Positions 22,899-34,000 of a stretch of DNA of 64,000 nt are shown here, piece after piece. The DNA is from Halichondria panicea (Eukaryota > Porifera > Demospongiae > Suberitida > Halichondriidae). The stretch's first letter is position 1; the number at the start of each line of letters is the position of its first letter. Below the pieces are notes generated by a model that made no database searches, was not told where the DNA came from, and saw only the letters and a list, made by a program, of their open reading frames with translations. The stretch covers positions 2,003,001 to 2,067,000 of the forward strand of contig NC_087391.1 in NCBI RefSeq assembly GCF_963675165.1, given 5' to 3'. The position numbers were made by a program, and so were the translations under genes.

Positions 22899-23722
22899 TT
22901 AAAGACGTTTGAGTCTCTTTTTGGATTTCTTTGTTCCAGCAATAAGAGCATCATTTTTCTTTGGACTTGTAGGAATACATTGGATGCCACATGAGGCCTC
23001 CTCATGCCACGATCTTGAGCAATCTCGACAAAAATCAAAAGTGCACTTAGTACATTCAGCTCGCCGGTTGTTTAAAACTTTAGCCGGAGAACAGCAGTTT
23101 GGACATGGTCTCATCTTCACTGGTCCGTCAATTAATGGCGGCTTGGAGCTCTCAGGTCGACAGCTTCTTTTTCTGTTGTTAATAATCTTGAGTGGTTGTC
23201 GTGGCGTTGGAAACAGTTTGGGATCAAACAGTTCGCCAATCAGATTCGGTTCTATGTCCGTTGTGAGAGTTAGTCTTTTAGGCCTGTATGGAGAAATTAA
23301 TTCTTTCCATGATCGAGATACGAGGAGACATCTGCAAGGGTAGAAAACAACATTAAAAAAGCAAAACAGATTGGTAATAATCATTCATGTACATATACAT
23401 GTATTGGGATGAAAACAAAATCTAGTATATAGACTCTAGCTTACTTTGAGATGTCATCTTGTCGTAAGTATGAGATGATTCGTTCAGCAATCACGGGGAA
23501 GAAACCTTCTCTAAAGAGTGCTGTGATAATATCCTTGTGCTCTTGTCTTGCCAGGGGAGGGGTAGGAGCAGGTGAGGGGAAGGAGATCGGGAGAGGTGTG
23601 AGCAAAGCTCTAGGAGGCTGAGGGAATACTGGTCGGCCACAGGATGACGAGGGAGTCATAAACACACTTGGAGCATCAGATAGAGAGAGCTTCGTTAGTT
23701 TAGGAGTGCTGAATTCAGCCAT
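22899..23722 (-). CDS. FBXO5: Emi1/Emi2-like F-box APC/C inhibitor
   Basis: Minus-strand exons 23722-23445 and 23331-22899; 236 aa, about half the length of human EMI1. Family role: inhibition of the anaphase-promoting complex in the cell cycle. Order: Pro/Ser-rich N-terminus, F-box (about 65-106), linker, then a zinc-binding IBR-like region with C169, C172, C186, C189, C194, C197, H202 and C207 in exact C-x2-C...C-x2-C-x4-C-x2-C-x4-H-x4-C spacing. The protein ends in KKRLKRL, a basic C-terminus finishing in Arg-Leu, like the RL tail that EMI1 uses against the APC/C. An RxxL at residues 38-41 could be a D-box. Vertebrate EMI1 and EMI2 both derive from such a gene, so FBXO5 versus FBXO43 is not decided. 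It is convergent with transporter B (175 bp). Confidence 0.85.
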
Positions 23723-24157
23723 AGAAACGTTGATCTTTGATTGAGAGAGAGAGACGAGAAATTGAAATTTCTCTTTGCATGAACCTTGAAGCTTTATATG
23801 TAGACACAGCGTTGACAGGTAATGATTGACATCTGTTGACCTTTAGCTTTACGTACTGGACACTCTTCAGCGCCTGAACTAAAATTTATACTGCTAGATC
23901 CAGCTTTAGATTCATGGCAGCTGATATGATGGCAACAAAACAGACTCTCTTGTGACCTTTTCAAATTGCCCTCCAGTAGCTTTGCTTTCTGTAGTAAATC
24001 TCCGTATTTTATCAATTTACAGCCCTATTTGAGTTTCATTGGTTCAATTTTTTTAATGCACACCCAAGTCGATTAATCTTGAGGGCGGCCTACATGTACA
24101 TCAGGCAGATGATTGGAATTCACAACAAACAGAGAACATGAAACCATAACAATAACT
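23723..24157. other. Intergenic region between Emi1-like and CCDC97
   Basis: Both neighbours are on the minus strand. It must hold the Emi1-like promoter and the CCDC97 3' UTR. A minus-strand reading frame at 23794-24015 has no recognisable features and I do not call it a gene. Confidence 0.5.
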
Positions 24158-25117
24158 TTATCGACAAACATAATAGTCATCATCGACACAAAGAGGTTCA
24201 TAATCACTAAGGTTTGTCGGTTCTTCGTCATCAAAATAAGCGTCCTCAGCATCTCTCCCTAACATGTCTATCGAGTCCAAAGCATCGCTAACGTCAATCT
24301 TGGAATAGTCAAAGTCTTTATCATCTCCATTCAGAAATGACAACTGCATGGCTTTCAAATAATCCTCTCGGAATTGCTGCTTTTGATCACTATCAATCCT
24401 AACAGAGTCATGATCTTGATCCATTCTCTCATCATCCATTTCTGACTCATCTGAATCATTTTCTTCCAGTTGACCTGATACAAAATCTTGCTGCCTTTCA
24501 TAGAGCTCTCTCCGCTTGTCAATCTCCATTTTCTTGAGTATCAGTCCAGACATGGTGACATCAGATCGATTCCCCATATCCAAATCATCTTTCTCTTCCT
24601 TTGTCAGATACTGACCAATGTAGTCTTCATACAGCAACGGATTTCTATTTCTCATTTCCTCTTCAGAAAAGTAACTAGACGTTTCCATTAGGTGTTTCAT
24701 ATACTGAAAACGACGATTTTGTACTTGCTTCTGTCGAGACTTAACACTCAATCCTAACTGTTTCCTGAGCTCTTTCAATTGATAAACAATCACATAGTTC
24801 ATTTTAACTACAGATTCTATGTATGTCAAATCTGCGCCATCCAAGAGAGATCCAAACCTCATCAAAAAGTTTCCACCTCTAGTCCTTAGCAACGAGCAAA
24901 GAGCAGTTAATTTTTGACTATCACTTAAATCAGGTTCCCCTATTTGCTGACTTTGAATAGTTCTATCAGATTCGATAACTTTCTTGAATATTGTTAATTC
25001 AGCTCGTGTGTATAAATCATCAGAGTGTGACCTTGAATTGTCCATCGTCAAGTGGTCAGTGACACTTTGCTTTTTACTTTCTCTCGGCACTGTTAGAGGA
25101 GTGGCTGCTTCAGCCAT
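24158..25117 (-). CDS. CCDC97: CCDC97 homologue (DUF2052)
   Basis: A single coding exon on the minus strand, 319 aa. CCDC97 is a conserved nuclear protein reported with the SF3b spliceosomal complex. It has the DUF2052 signatures: GGNFLMRFGSLL, RRFQYMKHL, a YFSEEEMRNRNPLLYEDYIG core and QYLTKEE. A Lys/Glu-rich helix (about 225-245) and an acidic C-terminus ending DDDYYVCR follow. I start at MAEAATP, 25117. An upstream in-frame ATG (25189) would add a Cys-rich peptide, but a TTTTTTTTACAG acceptor lies between the two, suggesting a spliced 5' UTR. It is divergent with SDHAF1, with 199 bp between start codons. Confidence 0.9.
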   Translation of the reverse strand: MAEAATPLTVPRESKKQSVTDHLTMDNSRSHSDDLYTRAELTIFKKVIESDRTIQSQQIGEPDLSDSQKLTALCSLLRTRGGNFLMRFGSLLDGADLTYIESVVKMNYVIVYQLKELRKQLGLSVKSRQKQVQNRRFQYMKHLMETSSYFSEEEMRNRNPLLYEDYIGQYLTKEEKDDLDMGNRSDVTMSGLILKKMEIDKRRELYERQQDFVSGQLEENDSDESEMDDERMDQDHDSVRIDSDQKQQFREDYLKAMQLSFLNGDDKDFDYSKIDVSDALDSIDMLGRDAEDAYFDDEEPTNLSDYEPLCVDDDYYVCR

Positions 25118-25316
25118 ACAGCAGGTATCCAGGTGAGTAGAATGACAAGCACAACCCGTAAACAATCCTGTAAAAAAAATGCAGAACAAAGTTTATGGTA
25201 AAGGTCAACATTTAGACAAACAATTCTGCAAACAATTTGTGTGATGTAGCAGACCTAGATTTGTAAGCCACCCCATAAATCTTCTAACAACCAGCAGTGA
25301 TCTAGTATTTGAGGAC
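25118..25316. promoter_or_regulatory. Divergent promoter, CCDC97 / SDHAF1
   Basis: 199 bp between the start codons of two oppositely oriented genes; bidirectional promoter inferred from position only. Confidence 0.5.
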
Positions 25317-25559
25317 ATGACAAGGAGTGGACTACAAAAAGAGGTTCTAAAGCTGTACAGACTGTTTCTGGAAGCATGCAGGGACAAGCCAGAGTCAACC
25401 AAAGTGATAGTACAGCATACCTTCAGAGAAAATGCTTCAAGCTTGGACAGTACAAACATACAAGCCATAGAGTACCTTATCAGGAGAGGCAGAAATCAAC
25501 TGAGAACACTGAGGAACTCTGATGGCATCACGAAATGGGACAGTGCTAGTGAAAAGTAA
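25317..25559 (+). CDS. SDHAF1: Succinate dehydrogenase assembly factor 1
   Basis: A single exon of 80 aa. It is a mitochondrial LYR-family chaperone that helps insert iron-sulfur clusters into the SDHB subunit of complex II. The LYR triplet is at 13-15 (EVLKLYRLF). The helical segment ends in IEYLIRRGRNQL, matching the IEYLYRRGRRQL block of the human protein. It is shorter than human SDHAF1 because the disordered C-terminus is missing. SARS2 begins 101 bp downstream on the same strand. Confidence 0.93.
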   Translation: MTRSGLQKEVLKLYRLFLEACRDKPESTKVIVQHTFRENASSLDSTNIQAIEYLIRRGRNQLRTLRNSDGITKWDSASEK

Positions 25560-25660
25560 AACGGCTTTTTTGTTTTCAATTTTACAAAGCACGTTTTTTC
25601 ATAGCTGCTTTTCGTTTAATTAGGTTAAATAATGTGTAGACATTGACTCACTGTGTGAAG

Positions 25661-28600
25661 ATGAACTTTTTACTGTCATTCAGAGTACAGAGAATAGCTC
25701 AGCAGCTCAGGAGAGTACCAGAATGTGTGTCCAGGGCATTAGTTTCTACCCCAGATCCCCCAGAGGAGAGGGAGTTGAGTGCAAGTGTCAGTGAGCATAT
25801 AAAGAAGCAAGTTCTACATGCAGGTCTGCACTACTTGTCTGATGTAGAGACACTGAAACAGAATATGAACAACAGAAAGTTTGATGTTGACTTAGAGAAA
25901 CTAGTGAGCCACTATTAAAATACACCTAGATTAAACACTCTAACGAGCTTGATCTATCTGGCCGGCCAGCCGGGTGTACAGTATTTGCTATTTATAATAA
26001 TGCTATAGTACACGGATTGTCATATGCTCCTTACAAAGAGCAGTATGTACTGAATGGTTTTATTCGCTTGACGGGTACATGTACGTACGTACGTACTCCA
26101 TCCCAGGTGATTAATTTCTTTCCTTAATATATGTACTTCACCTGCATTACCTTTTGCTCCTGAGCACGTCTATAGTCTCCTTATAATCTGATATTAATTT
26201 TTCCACTAGATTGCACTTCATGATCTGTACAAGATGCTTGTACACCGTCTGAAGGAATCTCGTCACAAGAGAAATACTGCAAGCAAGCAGTATGTACAGC
26301 TCAAGGTAACAGGTGCATTGTCATGGAGACTGTACAAAACTGCACAATCTCTGCTTAGAGTCCAGAGGAGAAAGCTGGAGTTGTCGGATTGGGCTCACAG
26401 CTGAAACAGAATATCAGTTACCTCGAGGTATGTTGAGTGTACATGCAGTGTACCATGCCTATGTGCAATATAGTACGGAACCTCGATTATCCGCATGCGC
26501 AAATAACAACTATTACCATGGACACAGGCATGTTTATCTTCTGTGCATGCGCAGACGCCAACGTGCACTAAATTTTGCACCGTTAAGTGAGTGGATCAAG
26601 GCGTGGTTTATCTACTCGATTATCCGCAGTTATCCAGCCTGCCTCTAGAACCAAGGTGTCCGGATAATCGAGGTTCTACTGTTACAGTACTGTACGGTAC
26701 ATGTTGGTGAGGGAATGTGTAGTGAATGATGTTGCTTTTGGGCTAACCAACAATGGCTATAATTATGAAGAAGTGGCCTTTCTAAAGGATGTCGCTCGTT
26801 AATACACCTGTAGTATAGAGGTATGTATATACTGTGATCTGATGGACATTTTTCAATGCATATTCACCCTCACACGATATAGAATGAGAAGAATACCCTT
26901 GAGAATGACATGCTCTCTCTCTTGTCTCTAATCCCCAACTACTGCCACCCGGACACAGTGAGTGCCTATTATTATAATTATTGTACCTTAAATCAGGGTC
27001 CCTTTTGCAGCCTGTTGGAGAGTACGAAGATTCCAGAGTGTTGGAGCATTGTGGAGAAATGCCTGGTATGAAGTGTTTTCTGTAAATGACGAGTCTCGAT
27101 TTTTGCTCTACACAGAGTTCAGTTTCGATGTGAAAGGTCACATTCATCTCGGAAAAAACCTGGGATTGTTTGACTTCCAGTGAGTTCACACACATGTACA
27201 GAAAGAGTGTGTATATACCCACTCAGCCCAACGTACTGTCACAGCTGTTTAGCCTTCACAGCATGTCTCTAAAAGTAGCAATTGTCTATAATTATGTTTT
27301 TTCTACTTGACTTTACAGAGCTGCAGCTGAGGCATCCGGCAGTAGCTTCTACTACCTAGAGGGAGGTGCTGCACTACTGGAGATTGCTCTCATTCAGTTT
27401 GCCATGCAAAAAGCCGTTGCCAAGGTGAATGTTACGGCAGATTACCCTAACAAGACAACACAGTGCACGTGTGTCAAACAGTTTGATCATAGGCTATGTT
27501 CAACTACATAATTGTATGTATTGTATGTAGTGCATAAAATGATTGTGTTAATTATTATGTGCAGGGCTATCGACCTATGATTACACCGGATGTGATCAAG
27601 ACAGACTTGGTTGTGAGTCCACCCGTTCCCTCCCCCTTCTACACCTACCTACGCACACATACATCTCTACCCTATACAGGAGGGGTGTGGTTTTAATCCA
27701 AGGGGTGCTCACTCTCAGGTGTATCATGTGAGCTCTCACCATAATGGTGGCTCCACCCAGTGTCTCTCGGGGACTGCAGAGATACCACTGGCAGGTGGGT
27801 GAGACCTACATGTACAGTGTATGTGTCAGCCTTTAGTGTGAAAATTAATTGTCAATGCATCGATGTAAGTAGCCTCGATCCCAGGCCGCTCTTCCTTTTG
27901 AGGCCTTGTAAGGAGGCTACGATGTAAGTAGTTTTTTTAAAGCCAGCACTGTATTTCTGACACTGGGCATTCCCAAGAAATGAACACTTGCTCTGGCATT
28001 GGTGCTAATAAATTTGTCTGATTACTGCAGGGAAGTATATGAAGAGTGTTCTTCCATTGGACCAGCTACCTATCAGGTGATCTACTCGTAGCTGTGTGTA
28101 CTCCATACCCTTGCGCTAATGTAATGCTGTTATAGCATCGTGTCTTCTTCACACCCAGACTGGTGGCCTTTGGGAGATGCTTCAGAGCAGAGACAGGTAC
28201 TTTGTGTGGTGTTGTCTCACTTAATTAGGAGATGTAAAGTAGAGTGGTTGCTCCTTATGCTGCGAACTTTCATATAAATCACATGCCTTTCTATGCAGGG
28301 GGCAAAGGTCACGGATCCCGGGGCCTCTACAGAGTACACCAGTTTAGCAAGGTGGAGTTGTTTGGTCTCACGGCTCAGGAGGAGGGCTCTGAGAGTCAGC
28401 AGCTGCTGGAGGAGTTCCTCTCGCTTCAGAAGGACATACTATCTAGCTTGGGCCTGCATTACAGGTACTAAGTTATGTATGCATTCTGGATAGCCTAAAG
28501 TGAACTATTTGGCTGCCACTAACCGTGCAGTTTGATGCAATGTCACTATCGGCTAGCACATACAATCGTACGTTCACCGAACTTACAATGGTACCTGTTG

Positions 28601-30122
28601 GTCATAATGATTCTGTGTGTTAGAATTAATGAGTAAATGAGAAGACCCAAATCTTACAAGAGATTGTCACATTCTCTGATACCATGTACAGTATCTGCTA
28701 TTTCGTACACTTTTTCAATTATGGTGTTGTTGCTGCCTTGCCGTTATTAAACTCAAAACCGATCAGCTGTACGTAACCTTAACCCTAACCCTAACCCTAT
28801 CCAGTGGGGGGCAGGGGGGAAGCTTCTCCCCCAAACACTTCAGCTTCCCTCCCAGTCTGCTAATGTTTTCCCAGGGGAAACCCCTTAACACCCCTCACTT
28901 AATTCGTCTTTCCCCCCAAACAATTAATTCTAGATAGAACCCTGGCGTGTGCTTATACTACGTAGATATTATGTATTTATAAATCTTAACCACCCACTGC
29001 TATGTTCGTAGGTATCTATGGTTTTATGTATTCCATATTGTAGAGTGCTCGAGATGGCCACGGCTGAATTGGGTGGGCCAGCCTATCGCAAGTATGATAT
29101 AGAGGTCTGGATGCCGGGACGTGGGGAGTACGGGGAGGTCACCAGCGCCTCAAATTGTACCGACTATCAGAGCAGGCGGCTTCTCACCTCCTATCCTAAC
29201 CCGGACAAACTCAGAGTACCGAAGAGGAAGTACGCACACACAGTGAGTGTAAAGACAGTTAGATGTACCAACCACTTTATTTGTAACTCCATATGGGACT
29301 GCTATTTAACAACTATGTGAGCAACGTCTAGCATGTAGCGTTTTACCAGGAGAACATGAGGAGATCTCCTCATGTACTCCTGGTTTTACTAATTAAAGTA
29401 CTGTGAGGAGTCGGACTATCTTTGAGTGCCTGCTACCAGTTTAGGAATGATATCGCTATTAAGCTCCACAATCATTTAGGTTGCTATGACGTACATGTGC
29501 ACACATTACTCCCTGCCCCCCCTGGCCTTAATCCTTACGCTTCATGGTGTGTCTTGTGTTTATTCAGGTGAACGGCACAGCCTGTGCTGTCCCAAGAACT
29601 ATAATCGCCCTCTTAGAGAACTACCAGCAGGAGGTGAGCAAGTGGTCGTCACCTTACTCTTATTTATTGTCGCATACTATTACAGAGAAACGTCTACGAG
29701 TAAATGATCACTAAGTATGTAAATCAGCTTTTAAACTAATATGGATGACCTATTCATTTTCATGCTCAGAACTTCTAGCCTAATACATTCGTACCTCCAC
29801 CTCTACATGTACCGTATAGCGGGTAATTTTCGGGGGACAAAATATTCGTGGTTCAGCAGTATTTAGTCATTTCGTGGATAATATTTTCGTGGTTGCTGCT
29901 TGCACTGCAGGTAAAGGTAGACAAGGTCGCTTCATTCGTGGGTAAAATATTCGTGGTCAGACCTTCAACCACGAAAACCACGAATATTTTGCCCCCACGA
30001 AAATTACCCTCTATTAGTACATACTTTTCTCATGCTTGCAGGATGGGAGTGTGGTTCTGCCGGAAGTACTGAGACCATTCCTACCCAAACACTATTGGCA
30101 TCTAAAGCCGAATGTTGGCTAA
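25661..30122 (+). CDS. SARS2: Seryl-tRNA synthetase, mitochondrial
   Basis: Fifteen exons: 25661-25903, 26210-26305, 26359-26427, 26883-26957, 27011-27065, 27116-27179, 27319-27424, 27565-27612, 27680-27794, 28031-28076, 28159-28196, 28299-28464, 29044-29242, 29568-29633, 30042-30122; 488 aa. It charges mitochondrial tRNA-Ser. The N-terminus ([18 protein letters not shown]) has the basic amphipathic look of a presequence. The catalytic class II core shows motif 2 [10 protein letters not shown], then [15 protein letters not shown], the serine/ATP-binding [15 protein letters not shown] motif 3 region, and a [16 protein letters not shown] end. The tRNA-binding coiled coil is in exons 2-4. Two repeat elements lie in introns 3 and 14; the latter ends 22 bp before the last exon. 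Confidence 0.93.
26472..26688. mobile_element. MITE-like element, CGATTATCCG-end family
   Basis: Ends are inverted: GGAACCTCGATTATCCG at the left and CGGATAATCGAGGTTCTACTG at the right, given as CGGATAATCGAGG plus TTCTACTG. An inner ACTCGATTATCCGCAGTTAT copy lies near the right arm. It is about 215 bp, in SARS2 intron 3, non-coding. Confidence 0.8.
28774..28800. repeat. Short (CCCTAA)n array
   Basis: Three consecutive AACCCT units follow CTTAACC in SARS2 intron 12. They match the animal telomere repeat but are too short to imply a telomere. Confidence 0.7.
29810..30019. mobile_element. MITE-like TIR element, CGGG subfamily
   Basis: About 210 bp, from TACCGTATAGCGGGTAATTT to AAATTACCCTCTATTAGTA. 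Internal palindromic words are ACAAAATATTCGTGG and CCACGAATATTTTG. It occupies most of the distal part of SARS2 intron 14 and ends 22 bp before exon 15. Confidence 0.85.
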
Positions 30123-31045
30123 TACTTATACACTGGACATGTAACTATAATTTTAGTGTCATAATCAGTGTGGATTATAACGGTCGGCATTCGGCTATTT
30201 ACCGATCCAAGAACCTGAATAACCGGTCAGTTTAGCTCTGGGCTGCCACAATGACCTGCCAGTACTCGAGATCTAGTTGCGCATGCGCCCTATGCATGCT
30301 GATTCAGCAAGCTAATTAGTTGCTATTGGATGCTGATTCAGCAAGCTAAATAGCCACGTGCAGATTAAGAATAGTTTTTGTTGATTGTAAAGTAGCTAGC
30401 TATGCCCTCTAACCGTCACTCTTCTCAGCATTTACCTGTCAAACAGCCTAAGAGACAAGTTTATGTAGGAAGAGGCAAGTCCATTGAACTGGAGAAAGAT
30501 CACCAAACACTATACCATGACTGTGTTGTGAATCTGAGCAAAAGAAGCACATCTAAACCAGTCCTGATGAAGATGAGTCAACCATTTCACTGGCTGAATA
30601 CTTATAGGATGGTTCAATGACTAAACTTTCACTTGTGCATATTAATAATTAGACTGTCATAATTATATCATAATTATTTATCAGAATGAACGTCAATGAG
30701 CTATAAATAATAATGCATGGTAGATCCATGTCTCAGGGCATCAGACCCTAGACTTTCCTCATTAGTCGGGGCCTTGCGACAGTCATGGCAGAACAAGAAA
30801 CTACAATGACAGAACATTTTGGTTATGGTCTGACATAAGTCAGTTCCTGCCAGATTTCTTATAATCCACACTGATAATTAACATCACGTGCGCAATCTCA
30901 TTATATAACAAGTCATAGTGAAATTATTAATTTTGTGCTCAGCAAGTAAAAAATGACGTAGCAAAACTGACGGATGGTTGGGTAGGTTGGGTAATACAAT
31001 TATGAACAGAACAATAGAACACATAATATCGAAACTGAAAACACA
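30123..31045. other. Intergenic region between SARS2 and PLEKHH 3' ends
   Basis: It contains a short direct repeat (TGCTGATTCAGCAAGCTAA at about 30298 and 30332), the small ORF at 30402-30620, and a separated inverted repeat: ATCAGTGTGGATTATAA at about 30164 and its complement at about 30859. The inverted pair brackets the ORF. Otherwise it is AT-rich sequence with no recognisable signal. Confidence 0.5.
30402..30620 (+). CDS. Small hypothetical protein (72 aa)
   Basis: An uninterrupted ATG-to-stop frame with a basic N-terminal third (KQPKRQVYVGRGK), then LYHDCVVNLSKRS and a C-terminal PFHWLNTYRMVQ. I do not recognise it. It has no signal peptide, membrane segment or low-complexity composition, and the codon use is not obviously random. 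It lies between the 3' ends of SARS2 and PLEKHH, inside a separated 17-bp inverted repeat, so it could belong to a mobile element or be a chance ORF. Confidence 0.35.
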   Translation: MPSNRHSSQHLPVKQPKRQVYVGRGKSIELEKDHQTLYHDCVVNLSKRSTSKPVLMKMSQPFHWLNTYRMVQ

Positions 31046-34000
31046 TTACAAATGTTCGGTACTTCCTTTCAGACTCTCGATATAAGAAGCCATCAGAAAC
31101 GTGGCTTCACAGATTTGAATCTTGTCCATGGAGAGCAGCAACTTTTCTCCTCTGGTCGTCACGCTCGTCACGTTGTCTGGGTCGTCTCTGGGGGTAACCA
31201 CGAGCATAAAATCTTCCTCTCCGTAGCCCCCGAAAGTGGAAATCTCGTTATAGCTGTAAGACTTGAGTACGTCCATTGTTTTATGCTTGAGAAGGGAGAC
31301 CCCGCCTTCATGAATGGCCAGAAACAAGTGTTGGTGGGGGGTGCTCTGTCCATTATGTTGCTCCGCCTTGAAAACAATTGCCCCACACAATGACCAAGCC
31401 TGAGCAATACTCAAATACAAACGGGCACACTCTTCACGACTCTTTCCAGCAAGTCCGCGCCATTTCTCAGTCAGCTCGGTTTGCAGGCGTAGCCATTCGT
31501 GCTCCAAAGCCATGAAAGTGTGGCTCCAAGGGCTGAACCGCTCGACAGCCTCCCTGGCAACTGTCTCTAGCTCACCCGTGGCCACAGATTTGCAATTACC
31601 GTATTCAAGCTGTGCCATTATGGCCGACAATTGAACGGCATCTTTGGGAGGCACTGGGTGAACCCCTGTGAGCACATTGTTGCTGATTTGGTGGGCGAGG
31701 AGAATGCACTCAAATCCTGATTCATCACCTTGACGATCCTGGAACGCAAGTCTGCAGGGTAGAGAGAGGAAATGAATTGGGGTATTTATTGTCAACGAAT
31801 ACGACTTGGACACTAGTTTTTGTTGAGCATGCAAAACAAATCAATATGGTGGTTGTGCCAGTGGTGGGGCAATGGATTAGGATGGCAATGGAGTACTTAT
31901 AGTTACATGGAGGGGGGCATGTGATGCTTATACAAAATAACACATGTACCAATTAGACACGAACAAAACGTATCAAGTTTAGCTGTCCACATAATGTTGT
32001 AGAACCATGCATAACATGTGGTGAGTTGATCTAAATCTTACCTCCTCTTATACAAGAAGGTGATGCTCCTCTGCTCAGAGATGGCCATGTATGAATTTCG
32101 ATTGAGCTCCTCTATTGAGAGTGTCCACATTGAGACGACATCACAGACCTTGCTCTCGGCAAAAGGACAACAAAGGAGGCCATCACTGACCCCCGGCCAG
32201 TCACACATGAGTGCAAACCCCGTGTCCAAAGAGTCGGGTAGCCCCAATCTCTCTGTGAGTTCTGAAACGAGCTCTGACACGGTCGTCATGGTAGAGAACA
32301 CAACACTCTGTGGGGGCACAATGACGGATCAAAACCAGCCTTCGACTTCACAATTAGCAATGTATAACTATATAGGCCTAATCACTGGCAAATTTCTCGT
32401 ATACATGCAGATACATATTATACGTAAACAGTGTAAATAAAGACCTGTCTACTGTTACATAAACGTACATGGACAGAGCCATCTGAGAGAGTGACGTCGG
32501 TTTCCATGGAGCCAGTGGGGGGCTCGAAGGGAGAGATAGAGAACTCCTCAAAGAGAGTCTTCAACTCAAAGTAAGTTGGAGTACACTGTCTGAAACAACT
32601 AGTTGAACATTGCTTGGCTCTGTTCTGGCAGTTCCTGGCTAGCTCACAGATAACGGGGCTCTTTGAAGAGACGGATTGTTCCAAGAAGATGGTCAGGTAC
32701 CACGAGATAAGCTTCCTCGAGGGAAGGTACATTGGGATGAGCATGAAGAGGAGGAGCCAACCCTGTTATTGTGTGTGTGTGAGATAAGGAATTGAGATAA
32801 AGGATATCTTGAGGGAGGTAAAGTGCATCTCTCAACCAATAATGTGTGTGTGGATATGTTTACAAGTGTAAGTACGTACTGTATATGAGTTATAAAAAAC
32901 AGACAGCTGCGACATTATGTACTAACCTGCAGTACAGGTGTGGCAGTGGGCGTGGTGTGTCCAGCCATCTGTCTCAGCAGTTGACAGTAGACCTCGTTCT
33001 GAAGATGGGAGTGAGAAAGACAGTGTCCAATTATCTTCTGCGCAAGGGACATGTGGAATTCCAGATTTGTAAGATCAATTGTTTTGTTCATAAAATGTTG
33101 CAGGTCTCGAAACAGACTCCTAGCGTGCTCTTTGAGCTTTGTCGTTGGCATGGAGATAAGAGAATCGTGCATGGGATTGGCAGCCACTTTGAAAATCGGG
33201 TTTCCCCATTTCGGGTGATCGAGATGACTGATTGGATTCTCCTTCATGATCTCTGAGAGGAACTGTTCCGTTCGTGTGAGCTGCGGACCGACGTCATCAC
33301 AACGGAGGGAGTTGAGGATGTAGCACCACTCCTCCTGTGGGGGGAGTGGGCGGGCAGGTTAGTTAGTTTATGTGTAGACGTATATAACGTGTGCAGTTAA
33401 ACAGTTAGGTGCTAATAGGTTCTAACAGCTAGAACGATAAAGATGACTGCATGATTATGTAAGCCCAATTTACATGTAGTTCAATCGATTGAGCAATGGG
33501 TGATAATGATTAAGAAGTCATCAAACGAAAGAAAACCTCTAAATGGGAACGAGTACCTATATTTATTAATGACAGGGGTTTACTCACGATTTTCCCGGGC
33601 TTGATGGGCTGCAACAATGTGACCTCTTGTGTCTCCTCGTGTCGTATATTGAGCACGAGACTCATGCTTTGACTCAGGCTGGAAACAGACGTGTCCAACA
33701 TGATACTGTCCCTCTTACTCTTCACCGAGCAATGCTCAATGTCGAGACGACGAATCGGCTGCAAGACCAACAAATATATATTTCACGCAAAGTACGTATT
33801 AATTTTATGAACAGATTTGAATTCTGAGCTGTGATTACTACACTAACTAGTAAAACTCCACCTATATAGCTGCACGTTCAGAAAATAAAATTGTAGAAGA
33901 AAGCTACATGTTGTAACTAGCAGAAAGCTATCATCGTAAATGAAATTGGTCTTAAGAAATTATTGATTCCTCATTAGGTGATTCGGTGATAGAAGCAGGA

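Noticed and set aside
23794-24015. Minus-strand frame between the Emi1-like gene and CCDC97
   Set aside because: No recognisable motif, no supporting splice sites, and composition typical of spacer.
28774-28800. CCCTAA repeats as a telomere or internal telomeric block
   Set aside because: Only about three units inside a SARS2 intron; no longer array or subtelomeric context.
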